Assembly: GCA_051453625.1 (NCBI GenBank)
Contig: JBOZIK010000001.1
Coordinates: 166,704,712-166,768,711 of the forward strand
Direction of reading: 5' to 3'
From: Welwitschia mirabilis
Lineage: Eukaryota; Gnetophyta; Gnetopsida; Welwitschiales
DNA: 64,000 nt
Numbering within the stretch: the first letter of the stretch is position 1; each line of letters starts with the position of its first letter. The position numbers and the translations under genes are program-made. The notes under the pieces were generated by a model, which saw only the letters and a program-made list of their open reading frames with translations, ran no database searches and was not told the DNA's origin. Positions 1 through 11,100 of the stretch are shown here, piece by piece.

Positions 1-347
1 ATTATGTTTCAAACTAGACTGAAGCATGTAGCAGTAAAAGAGTAAATAAATTTAGAATTATGAATGTATAAAACCACAACATTTTTTTTCAAAAATAAAA
101 GACAAACATTTAGCATTTTGACAAAGCAGACTCCACAAGAGGGATACTTTCAATATCGTCAGCTTCATAATGTATGATGAAATTGCTCCCTGCTGCACAG
201 ATAACAATGAATGGTGATTTTTGTGGAATCCGACTACAATGCTGAAAAACAAAGCTAAAAGCTCAAAATATTTCACAAGGAAACAAGAACACTACCCAAA
301 AACTCAGCGATTCTCTCTTACAAATAAGAAGCAGGAGTTGCAGAGAA
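1..347 (-). other. 3' flank of the left-edge candidate gene
   Basis: AT-rich sequence downstream of the stop codon of the candidate exon pair at 348-675 on the minus strand. It is probably 3' untranslated or flanking DNA. I see no further open frame of interest and no clear polyadenylation signal. Confidence 0.3.
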
Positions 348-675
348 CTACAAGTCAAGCCTGTAATGTATGTACAGTCTAGCTAAGAGGGCGGACTGAT
401 CAGACAACAGATTCAGTGCTTGGATTCTCACCTCAGAAACATCTGCTATGTTCTTCCTTTGGCGTCCTTCAGGAAACTGAGGTTGTAGAGTGGGAGAAGG
501 TGGAGGACGGTCAGAAAGCTGAGCTAAATCTGCAGAGTTTCCATTGTCCGCAATTACTTACCGCTATGTGAGACGATGGCGCTGTGACTCCACTCCCAAC
601 GTGGTCTGCCAAATTAAGCCAACGCCGAAACTGTGGATCCCAGATTGGCCGTAGCGTTGATAGTCGATGGCAGTC
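348..675 (-). CDS. Unknown protein, candidate last two exons
   Basis: Read on the minus strand, 675-562 is a 38-codon open block (phase 0 at both ends) with a peptide containing WDPQFRRWLNLADHVG. It ends at a strong donor, GCG|GTAAGT. An 85-bp interval (561-477) follows, with a long pyrimidine-rich tract ending in CTCAG. A second block then runs 476-348 (43 codons including TAG), with the peptide ending LLARLYIHYRLDL. Base composition is visibly less AT-rich than the flanks. The acceptor proposed for the first block (TGTGAG at 676-681) has a weak pyrimidine tract. I do not recognise the product. Upstream exons would lie at higher coordinates and I could not find them. It may instead be a decayed gene or a retained fragment. 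Confidence 0.42.
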
Positions 676-2699
676 CTCACATATTATTTAATATTTTTAT
701 CTCGAACAAGTTGCAGTAATTCACACACTACTACAAAAGAAACCCTGTCAATTTAAACTTAATACTTTTTTAATGTCAAAAGATTTTCTTTTTAGAGAAA
801 GAAATTCATAATTACGAAGTTACAATCGTAAAGTGACAGGCTTACTACTCAATTGTTAGGATTTTTCCAAGGAGATGCTTGATGCTTTACTCAATATATG
901 CTACTTCATAACTGGAACTATTACAATTGATATTAGTTTCGCTTACGTAATTAAATAATAGTTTATGATTAATCAATGTTGATTTATGTGGAGATAATAA
1001 ATTAAAAAAAATATATATCCTTAACTTTATTGTACTGATATATGAAAATATGATCTACTACTTAATGTAAAGATAAAATAACACCACCTTATGTTCAACA
1101 TAAGTTGAATACATTTTTACAAAAATATGTGTTATCTAAACTAGCGCATAGTAACAACATCAATGAGACCACATTCATTTATAAAATTCCATTTTTCATG
1201 AATGAATAAAGCATATTCATAAAAGATACCACTTTCTAGAAGTATATTCAAAAGACTTTATTGAATCAGTATGAATAAATACACAAGAACAAGTCGTAAA
1301 CATTTAAGGAGAAAAAAAGGCCTTTTAGTATTATTTCATCTAGGAGATGCTTAGAACTGCTTAGATCAATCAATTAAGATGTTGAGGAGAAGTGCTCAAA
1401 AGATAGTTCTTATCTTGTACTAAAATAAAATCATTAGTCGCCCATAAAACTAGAATAAAATTAAACAAACTAAAACCAACACTACTTTAAGATAAAACCA
1501 CAAGTCATAATGATCCCTTGATTATTTTGTCTTATTAATTAATAATTATTCAAGAGTATAATTCATATACAAATAGGCTTTTTTTTTTTTAACTTTCATT
1601 GGCTAATAGATCAATTACATAGGAGAGGGGTTCCTACCCAAATTTTAAAGAAAGAAGTCGTTCTTCACATTTTAAATAAATCTAGTAGGCAAAGTAGGAA
1701 GAATTATTCTAAAACATCTGACCCAAAAAAGAAACAAGTTTTAACCTAAGAGATATAGGAAAGTATTATTCAATAATATTGCTATAAATTCGAGTATTTT
1801 TAAGCTTTCATATTTCAAATAGAAATAAACTTCTTACATCATGCCGTAAAGTTTGTATTCTATTTGAACTAAGAACTCCACTCCAATAAATCCTATGAAG
1901 TGTGATCCCAACCAAAACTTCTTCAAAGCCAATTCCAACTTGAAGCTACAACTTTGTAGTTCTAGAAGGTATGTAAGAACATTTCTTCTATATTATAATA
2001 AAGACACTGAGGATTATTAATACCCAAATGATGAAGATAAATACCTAAAGGAAGATCTTGCTTATGAAAACACCACATGAAATAGCAATGTTAGGGCACT
2101 TGGATTTTCTATGCTACTGCATTTACTTTTTTTCAATAATGGATTATCAAAAGTTAAATTCCACATATTAGATAATTTGGATAACTTCAATTCCAAGGTA
2201 AATAAGCAATGTATCCAATCTTACAAGAGTAGTCATTAACATGCTTATTTTGAGGTAGCACCAATCATTCATTACGTCAGAATGAAAAACATTCTCACAA
2301 ACTAAAGAGAGAAAACCAATGAAAGTCTAATACCTATTCTACAAGAAAATTGAAGACAAGCTGAAGGCATTTTTGTATAGCTAAACCTTAGTTGTTGGAT
2401 GTGTGAACTATTATTTAAGAATTATTAATTTGGAAGAAGAAGATTTAGTTATTTTTTTCATTTCTACATTGATGATAATATATTACATTTCTTAACACTT
2501 TCAATTCTAAAAATCTATAATAGAACTATCAAACTCTTATAATCCAATTTTCCCTCCACTTTAATTTCGTACTTTCTTATTGTCATTGTATGTTGTCTTA
2601 ATGTTCTCAATTATGAGCTATTTTGTTGTGACATTTGAGATGCTACTAAAGTCAATGGGTGGGCACTACATGCTATGTTGTGAGTTTAATTATTATAAT
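676..2699. other. AT-rich noncoding stretch
   Basis: About 2 kb of AT-rich DNA with many stop codons in all frames and short A or T runs. I see no gene, RNA or recognisable transposon. It may be intron of the left-edge gene. Confidence 0.5.
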
Positions 2700-2970
2700 C
2701 CATCAATTAAGCAAATGGAATGGTAGTCCAACTAGTAAGACATGTGTCCTATGTTTAGTAGGTTATGAGTTTGAACTTTTGGATACACTTCTTGGCCTAT
2801 TATGAGGCTCTTGATGCAATTAAAATCGTTCATTTAAGTGATAGTGGTGGTTGTACTTCTAGGAAAGATATGGTTACTAAACTTCCGAGTTTGAGATCCT
2901 TCCACCACCACAAATCCTGCTTGCCTGCTAAATCCACCAATTAAATGGTTAATAAAGGTCATAAATAACC
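2700..2970 (+). repeat. tRNA-derived SINE-like repeat, possibly dimeric
   Basis: Two tRNA-like promoter pairs occur in tandem. The first has an A-box-like TAGTCCAACTAGTAAG near 2724 and a B-box-like AGTTTGAACTT near 2768. The second has an A-box-like stretch near 2845 and a B-box-like GTTTGAGATCC at 2889-2899. The A-to-B distance of about 40 bp in both pairs fits a tRNA head. Both B boxes differ from GGTTCGANNCC mainly by C-to-T changes. Target-site duplications were not found, so the ends are approximate. Confidence 0.4.
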
Positions 2971-3570
2971 TTTGTTTTTCCCCGATACTATGAAGATCTA
3001 GGGAATAGAAGTGAAGATATTATTGCTAGTAAGACAACTAGTAGTCAAAGGTATCTTTAGATGAATTATTAGTGGAGAATGTTGCAATGGCTACTGAGTT
3101 GATCTATAGTCTATACATAGATGCTAACAAAGTCTTTTACTTGGAAGGGTAATATCCCTTCCTATGGACAAGAGTTTCTAGTAATTTGTTAACTCTTCAT
3201 GATTACAAGATTAAGAGCATTAACTTCTATTTACTTTTATTAATTCAAACAGGGGTGATAAAATGAATGTTTAAGCATTGCATTAGATTTTATGAGTTGG
3301 ATTATTCGAATCCGTTAGTTAAATGATTAGTAAAAGATACCTTGGTATTTTCTTTATAATATGAATATGTGGGAGATGGTAGTGGAGATGCTATGTTTAG
3401 TTAAGATAGTTAGATATATCAATAGAGGATATTGGAGATTCATTGAACTATGCTAACATAGTCTTTTACTTAAAAGATAATATCATCCTTAAGGATAAGA
3501 AGTTCTAATAAAATGTTACATTTTCATGACTATATTAATAAGAGAACTAACTTGTATTTGTTCTCCAAAT
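2925..3570. repeat. Diverged direct duplication, about 0.38 kb per copy
   Basis: Sequence from about 2925 to 3215 recurs in diverged form at about 3310-3560. Shared blocks in the same order include an AATTAAATGGTTAATAAAGG-like block, an ATGCTAACAAAGTCTTTTACTT-like block (3121 and 3452) and a TTCATGACTA-like block. The second copy carries a TTCGAATCC B-box-like string at 3307. It may be two insertions of the same SINE-like family as the unit at 2700. Confidence 0.45.
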
Positions 3571-5342
3571 AATGGTTGATGATGAAGTAAACATCTAGAT
3601 AATAATTCAAAGTTTATAATTTAAAAGCTTGTCATCTTAACCAACATAGATACAATAAACTATAGTTTTTATGTTTTTACCTCTCTTATTTCATTCTTAA
3701 CAATATTAGTCATGAACTATACCCTAAACACTATATAAATTCGTTTCATATATTGCATTAACTATAATGGTATATCATAACTAACATTGACTAAAAAATT
3801 ATTGCATTTACATTCTAATTAACATATGTTTTCTCAATTTTGTAGATAATTGATGTTTACTTCATTAATAAGATATGCATCTTTTCCTAATAAAGGATCC
3901 CTACTATAATAATTCTTATCCTTCAAATCCTTCATGTGTTTATTACTTGTGCAAAATGTGAGAAGAGATTTATCATATTACAATTTATTTTGTTATGTAA
4001 TTTTTTTAAGTAAAAGAGGTGTTCTATTATTTCATTTTTCATATCGTACAACAAAAATCCAATCTAGCCAAATTTGTTGAAATCATGCTTTTGCACCAAA
4101 AAAAAAAAAAGAAAAAGAAAAAAATAGCTAACTAAACATCCATGGTTTGACACCATTACTCACATTGTTTAGTTTAAGACTATAAATTCTTTTTCTCTAA
4201 AATACTAACCTTATAGAAAAATCATATCTTTAAAGAAACATGCATTGCATACATCTTGTTATTAAATTAATTACAAAATAAAGCTTAAACCACATATATG
4301 CAAGATTTGCAATGTGCCATTGAAATTGGGGAGTATAGGGGATTTGTTGATGGAAAATTTACACTAGAATATTTAATTGAACATGAGCTCAAATAGGTAA
4401 ATGAGGATCTTCATTCGTCCTCCCATGGCACAGTAAAAGCTTTGGATATCTCATTGCCTTTGTCTACTTATAGCACAATCCTCTAAAAATTTGATTGGAG
4501 AAATATATTCCAAATTGTTAACTACATTGGACACTAGTCTAATTTGTCTATCTATGTTTATCATGACAATTTTTTATTGATTTTTCAATTTCCATAGGAT
4601 CTCAATAAAATATGAAGGAAATGCATTTGACTTTGCTTATTCAAGATAATTAACCAGACAACCTTAGTAAGTTCTATTAAAAGGGTTATAATAACAACCT
4701 TTCCCCTATCTATTAGCTTTTACAATTTTTCAATGTCACAAGGTCTTAAAAAAATGATACCTTTTTTTTTCAAGGTGTCTTCTAAAAAGGAGATGTTTAC
4801 GTAAAATAAAATATAACCCATTTTTATGTTTTCACATAACCTATAAAAGAAATTATGCAAAAATGATGTCTTGTAAGAAGTTTTTTCAAGATGCAAAAAA
4901 TAACATTGTTCACACAAACTTTCAAAGCTGTCTTTTTTTTTCATTTTTTTTTTAACAAGTAAACGCCTTTTTCATTAAAGGGACATAAAAATGCGACAGA
5001 ACAAATTCAAATACATAAGGCCAATCAATAAGGCATTTCAAAGCTTGCCCAACACTTGGGTAAAAAGAGAAAATAACACTTTAGAGTGAACAAGTCAAGT
5101 GAAGCAAAGACTAACATTAGGCAAAAAGCTATACCATTTCTTCCCAAAACTTATACTAACAAGTTGTCTTTTATATTAGTTACATCTTATTATAACCATG
5201 TATTACATCATGCTTAATAGCAAGTCAATTTTGTTATTAATCATAGTTAGAGAACATATTATAAACTTATCACTTGTGTTTGACAACCTATGACATGCAT
5301 AGGTAGTTAATGGATTTGGAGGAGAACTATGCAAGCTTAGAT
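3571..5342. other. AT-rich noncoding stretch
   Basis: No gene seen. It contains homopolymer A/T runs, including an A/G-rich run near 4098-4126. The short open frame at 4720-4944 on the minus strand is low complexity and looks like chance. Confidence 0.5.
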
Positions 5343-5448
5343 CATTTGTCCTATAAGGATTGCAAATCCTTGTTTTGATAGCAAAGTGACAAACCATTTG
5401 TCCTATAAGGATTGCAAATCCTTGTCTTGATAGCAAAAAGTGACAAAT
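5343..5448 (+). repeat. 52-bp tandem duplication
   Basis: Two nearly identical copies, 5343-5394 and 5395-5448. Each contains the imperfect palindrome AGGATTGCAAATCCT. The second copy has small changes near its end. Confidence 0.85.
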
Positions 5449-6244
5449 GTCCAGCATTTCTCTAGCATTTCATTCATAGCAAGATTTTAAATCCACAACA
5501 TGCTAAAAACAAAACCCTTGTCTTAATCACTTGAGTAATAAGAAGCCTCCAACCCACAACCCACTAGAAACAAAACCCATATCCTAATCACTTAAGTAAT
5601 GAGGCTTCCAACTTGGCTCTCTTGACCTTGAGATAGAGCTTTTTAGGCTAATTTTCTTATTACAAATTATTAAGAAAATGATATCACAATGAAGAGTACT
5701 GGAGAATATGCATTCTTTATCGACCGCCTTCAACAAGCTCCCAAAGTTGAGTTACCATGAGAGACTATGAAAAACAAGTAAGCTACGCTACATTAGACAT
5801 GCCGTTATGATGAGCTAAAAAAAGACTCAAACAAATGAGACTATGAAAGCTTTAGATTCACCACTAATTCACTCAGTGATTTAGATTTGAAACTGAAACC
5901 TTCACCATCTTAATGTATTTATAGGTTTTTTAGTAACCTGTAAGGATACTTGATAAATGGGTAGGGTTTTGATAAGGTTATCATGCTAATTTTTTTTTTT
6001 TTTTACAAAGCAATTGAAAATTTTGGAAAAGAAAAAGGAGGGCCTCACACGAGAAGCAGTTGAACAAAAGCGAGAAAGACGGAGGCACTGACTAAACTAC
6101 GAAGTTTATAAAATTTATGAAAATCACTGTACACAAAACCATCATGACATGACATCATAATCCTTCCCAAATCCTATCCCATTCCTCGTTAACTAAAATG
6201 TTAACGTCAATTAACGGAAACAGAAAACCACCCACCGATCACCG
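5449..6244. other. Intergenic sequence downstream of the LRR gene
   Basis: AT-rich sequence with a T run at 5990-6003. The part nearest 6244 should contain the LRR gene's 3' UTR on the minus strand. I see no other coding signal. Confidence 0.4.
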
Positions 6245-7486
6245 TCACGGTGACTGCCTCCTGTCGATGGAGAATGACCGGCAAACGTCCACGGTCTTTT
6301 GCTGCGCGCCCTGGCAAACCGCCAACGATGGCGGGCAATTGTAAAAACAGTTATCCGCCACGCTGACGTTAACGTCACCAGGCAAACCCCTCTTAAACGC
6401 CACCGGAATTTCGCCGAACAGGTAATTGCCGCTCAGAAGGAGCCTCGAGAACGGAGTCAGCCCGGGCCGAGTGTACTGATACGGGATAGCGCCGGTAAAC
6501 AGGTTGTCCGACAGAGAAAGCGACGACAGGCGCGGCATCGAGCCCATGAACACCGGCAGCGGGCCTCTCAGCCGGTTGTGGCTCAGATCGACGGCGATCA
6601 GCATGCTGTTGTTGCCATATAACAGCGGGACGTGGATTCTACTGAAGCGGTTGTGCGCAAGTGTCAGTTGCTCAAGCGCCGGGTGCTCAAAAAGGCTCGA
6701 CGGTAAAGCCCCCGAAAGATCATTCTCGCTCATGTCTAGCACTTGCAAGTACTTGAGCCCTGCCGGATCGGGTAAGTTTCCGGAAAAGCGATTCTTCCGA
6801 AGGCTGAGCTCCATAATGGCAGGAGGCAAGCCGCCAGTGAACGCGCCGAGGCGGTTGCCGCTGGCCTCCAGGATACGCAGTTCGCGCATGGCGGACATGT
6901 CGGGCAGCGGTCCGGTAAGGCCATTGTAGCCCAATTCGAGATCAGTAAGAACTTGCAGTTGGGCGATCTCGGCGGGAAGGCTGCCCGTGAGATTGTTGCC
7001 ATCGAGCGAGAGGCGTTTGAGATTCGTGAGGCGGCCGAGCGTCGGGGGGATGGCGCCGGTGAGAGCGTTGTTGGAGAGCAGCAGGCTAGTGAGGGCCTTC
7101 AGATTCGCAAGAGAGGCGGGGATCGGACCATGGAAATTGTTGCTCGAGATATCAAGGAAGCGCAGCGCGGTGAGCCGGCCGAGACTGTCAGGGATAGTGC
7201 CGGCGTAGGTAGCGGAGTCGAGTGTGAGTTCGGTAACGCGGCGCTTTTCGTCATCGCAGCGGAGACCGCAGGTGAAATACGTGCTGAACGCAGATTCGCA
7301 GGGATCGAAGTTGACGTCCCACGTACCCAGGCACGAGCCCGCGGTTATTGTGTCCGGCTGCACCGTTGCCTTCAAGTCCATTAGGGCTTGCTTGTCGCCC
7401 GGATCCGTGCGGCCTTCGGCAAGTCCGGCACAGAGGACAGCCAAGAGGATGATCTGTGCCGCCATTGCGATCGCATTGGCAGACAT
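6245..7486 (-). CDS. Secreted leucine-rich-repeat protein (no kinase or membrane anchor)
   Basis: Intact 413-residue, single-exon open frame. Residues 1-25 form a signal peptide (hydrophobic QIILLAVLCAG). Residues 26-80 are an LRRNT-type cap with paired cysteines (C52, C63, C73, C77) and the start of the family's GTW..N.DPC motif. About twelve plant-type LRRs follow from about 84 to 372 (for example LDISSNNFHGPIPASLANL). The C-terminal cysteine cap has ADNCFYNCPP and C391/C402. Three N-glycosylation sequons (NLT, NNS, NVS) fit an apoplastic location. There is no C-terminal membrane segment or kinase. Proteins of this layout are known as plant RLP-like or secreted LRR proteins, acting in cell-wall or signalling roles; the exact role is not inferable. 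The ATG at 7484-7486 gives the full signal peptide; an in-frame ATG at codon 8 is an alternative. The gene is markedly GC-rich against its AT-rich surroundings. Confidence 0.93.
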   Translation of the reverse strand: MSANAIAMAAQIILLAVLCAGLAEGRTDPGDKQALMDLKATVQPDTITAGSCLGTWDVNFDPCESAFSTYFTCGLRCDDEKRRVTELTLDSATYAGTIPDSLGRLTALRFLDISSNNFHGPIPASLANLKALTSLLLSNNALTGAIPPTLGRLTNLKRLSLDGNNLTGSLPAEIAQLQVLTDLELGYNGLTGPLPDMSAMRELRILEASGNRLGAFTGGLPPAIMELSLRKNRFSGNLPDPAGLKYLQVLDMSENDLSGALPSSLFEHPALEQLTLAHNRFSRIHVPLLYGNNSMLIAVDLSHNRLRGPLPVFMGSMPRLSSLSLSDNLFTGAIPYQYTRPGLTPFSRLLLSGNYLFGEIPVAFKRGLPGDVNVSVADNCFYNCPPSLAVCQGAQQKTVDVCRSFSIDRRQSP

Positions 7487-7597
7487 TGATTGATGGTTGT
7501 CAGTGTGTGACCAGTGAGCGAGTAAGTGAGCCGATTTGAAATGCGAGAAGTGCAGAAAGGCTGAGGGTGGGGAGTGTGATGTTGTAAGAAGTGTTTG

Positions 7598-7605
7598 TAT
7601 TTATA
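7598..7605 (-). promoter_or_regulatory. TATA box of the LRR gene
   Basis: TATAAATA on the minus strand within CTATAAATAC, 112 bp upstream of the LRR start codon. It predicts a transcription start near 7570 and a 5' UTR of about 85 nt. Confidence 0.75.
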
Positions 7606-7650
7606 GGGTGAAGTATGAGGCGATTTCAAATTGTGAAATGTTGAAGGGCT

Positions 7651-7658
7651 GACACGTG
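7651..7658 (-). promoter_or_regulatory. G-box / ABRE-like element
   Basis: The minus strand reads CACGTGTC, which joins a G-box (CACGTG) to the ABRE core ACGTGTC, about 50 bp upstream of the TATA box. Such elements bind bZIP and bHLH factors. Abscisic acid or stress control of the LRR gene is inference. Confidence 0.5.
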
Positions 7659-7870
7659 ATTCGGGCGTATCTCCTTTAATTTTGAGTGGAAGGGATCTTT
7701 CTTCTTTGATTTTCTTTTTTTTAAATATATGTAAAAGAAGTATTATGTCACTTGGGTTATAGTCAAAGTGTTATGTTTGTCAAAACCTACAGACTTTATT
7801 ATTATGTTTTGACAATGAAGCACTTAATAAGGTTAATGTCTATTAAAGCGAAGCAAAGCAAAGATTTCGT

Positions 7871-8092
7871 TACGTGGGGAGTCAGGGGCACAAATATGGT
7901 GGTGATTTAAAATGTTCTGGCGTGGGTTTGATTGAGCGAATATTCCGTCGGATAAGGGTAGTCTGAAAAGTCGTGTTCACATGGAATGCCAAAAGCATTA
8001 ATGACGATGTTTGTCGTCATGCGTTTGGTTTATTAGATTTTTGTGTTGCTCTGACGTTGTCATACGCTGCGTTTTCTGTCGGAGCCACGTCA
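7871..8092 (-). promoter_or_regulatory. Distal ACGT-core cluster upstream of the LRR gene
   Basis: A less AT-rich stretch holding three more ACGT cores: TACGTGG at 7871-7877, TGACGT at 8052-8057 and CCACGTCA at 8085-8092. It may be a distal part of the LRR promoter. I see nothing coding here. Confidence 0.3.
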
Positions 8093-8120
8093 CAAGGCAA
8101 GTGGGTCGCGCGCCCAAAGG

Positions 8121-11100
8121 CACTTTTTAGAATATGATATCTGCTCTTCTTCGGTTGCCCTCACCGTTGGCACCACCATACTCTTTTCTTTTTTCTGTTT
8201 TTTTTAGTTAAGTAAAAAATTTGAGTGTTGCATATTGCATGGAAGCACTAATCACATCCTGTAAGGTTATGTCGTTTATTTGATGTATTTTAGAAAATGA
8301 TTAGTATAAGCTTATATATCACGTATGCATTAGTAGTAAAAAACACTAAATTAGTCAATGTTAAGTGATTAGTTAAGAGTTAGTGTTGAAGGAAGTCGTA
8401 AGTTTTGACTTTGAGCATTAAGCATCGTTAGTGATGAGGATTGATGACAATGCCCTTTTCTCTTATGGGCTTTTAGAAACATCACTTGTATTATGTAATC
8501 AACTTCCAATTTGCAATTTGGTTACATTAAAAAACAATGCTAAATTTAGCTTCAAATATCACTTTGTAACAATAAATCATTTACCACACCAAAATGAATA
8601 TCTCAATTTTGGTAACTTTGAAGCCTTTTTTACTTTCCCCTACGAAGCCTTTTTTGTGGTAATTTTTTCTATAAACTCAACTTTCTATAAATACAATATT
8701 TAAAAAATAATTCTTACACTAAGAGAAAATGTGAATCACAAACACACATGACTCTAGTTTAAGAATTATTGAATATGTTATAAGGTTGTGCATGATAAGA
8801 CTATAGACACATAGTATAAAATATTATAAATGTATATTATTTTAGCCAACAAGCCAATACCCAATGGCTGATTTATGTAAGAAATTAGGTACAAAATAAC
8901 TCCTCGGCTTCCTAATTATATCCATTTACCTTCCTTCTTTCAATCCTATCCATTTGACTTCTAAGCTTCTTAGTTGCAGGTGGAGCTAGCTAATTGTTAA
9001 GTGTAAAGCAAATAAGAGAGATGGAAAAACAAGGAAAAAGAAGTGGAGAAAAGAATCAATGACAAGTAAGGAGGTATCTTATAGAGAAATCTGAAGAGCA
9101 TATGTGGGAGTGAAGATTAGTTTAAACATTATGAAACATGATGTTTAGTCTATTTTTATACAATGCAATGGTCTTGTCTTCAAACATGGAAAATAGGTTA
9201 CCCATACAATCATAATGGTGATCTTTTAAGACCATTAGTTTGTTCAAATATTGTCATATAATCTATTCATAGGTAATGGTGATACCCCCCAATCATGAGT
9301 TTGTGTAGGGATATATAGCATAAGGCCTTCCTCATGCCATACCATTATACTAGTTTAAAATAGTATTTTCACTATTCTAATTTACTAATGTGCACTTCTA
9401 ATTAAAAACATGTTATAAGGTTATCATAACTATTTATGTTATTTACTATTATTTAGTACTCTTCTTTGGAATCATAAAAGCGTATGCAGCTATTATCCTA
9501 AGTAATCTTTGGTATATGATTATAGGGTAATTTGGAAATAATAATGACAAAAAATAATAGATTAAAGTACATAATATGACATCTAAAGAAGGAAATGTTG
9601 TACCAGCCATGGCACATTATATTTAACAATTTAAAAAACAAAGATAAAAATTACTTAAGAATGTTTAAATAGGAGAAGAAGATAAAAAGGACATATATTT
9701 TAGAGGAAATCCATATAATTAAAGAGAAAGATGCATAATTCAATTGCAAAGATGAGAGAATGTTACACAAAAGAAACCTCATTATTATTGAAGATGATGT
9801 TGATCTTGATAAGAGAGTTCTAATAATTTATATTTGAGGAATTAGCATCCAAGAGCAATGTTGTGAGAAAAATTGTCCTCTCTTTCTTATATGTGATTCC
9901 ATTTGCATTGAAAAAGCTATAACATTATGTCACAATAAATTTAAATAACTCTAGCGAATAAAAGATTTGATGAATATGATGATAATAAGAAAATAAAACA
10001 AAATGAAAAATAGATGAGAAGACCTTATTCCTATTTCTCCACAATAGAGTTATTATGTAGAAACTTTCACTAGACGAAAATGTTAACATTTGTTGTAAAG
10101 AATTAGAGCTCATGCATGGCAACCATAATAACAACAAAGCATGAAAAAGCAACAAACATGAAAAGACAACAAAATCTTTAAGACATCATAGACTTATATG
10201 GTAAAACTCCCAAAGGCAGCAAGAAACTTCTTGAGAAGAACAAAGAGCTCTATTACTCATTATGTAAATTAAATTGCTACCATAGAAAATTCAAAGACTC
10301 AATCCCTTTAAATAGGATTAGGGTTTTAACCTAAGCCAAACTTGAACCCCTAAATCCTTCTGTTTATTTCATTACATGTCTTGCTTTGTCATTTATTCAT
10401 GGCTCTTACTTTAACTTTAATTAAAATATGCAAATGGAATACCAAATGCTAATCATTGTCTACAAAATTATAACATAACATAAGAGATCAAACACAAGGT
10501 TTGGCTTCAAGTGCTACCAACTTTCTTATTGTTTGACATGTTTGATAGCTTCTTCTACCATGCTTTTTCAACTAATGATTGTTGTTGTTATTATAAGTGC
10601 TTTATATTATTTGTTGGGTCATTTCCTTAGTGACTTTCATTTCTCTTAATCTTTTTTCATCTTTACTTTAACATATCTAACTTGAACTAATCTTTGAAAG
10701 ACATATTAATTATAATCTATTTGGTATAAAAAGTTAAAAAAATATTTAGGGGATGTCAAACTCAAAACTTCTAGTGATCATATCTTCCTTGGAGGTATAA
10801 CCTTCTTGATCACTCAAGTAAGTGATTTAGTTATGCCTAGAGCCATATGAAATAAGGTAAGAGAAGGGGCTTTAAGACAATGCCTTAAGGTTGGGAAAAA
10901 ATGGAATATAAAAGACATGGAAGGTAAAAACTAGGACATTCACATGGTATAAAACCAAGAGGTGTCCTATATAAGAAGGGGAGTATCTGAGGAAAGGGGA
11001 AATTGATTCAATGCCTTAGAGAAGGACAAATATATTATGGATGTGATTAGGTATGTAAGTACAGATGGGGAGAAAGAACATGGGGAAGTGTGTTAGGCTA

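Noticed and set aside
6299-7384. Several plus-strand open frames opposite the LRR gene
   Set aside because: They are antisense shadows caused by the GC-rich LRR coding sequence. They show no domain and no promoter.
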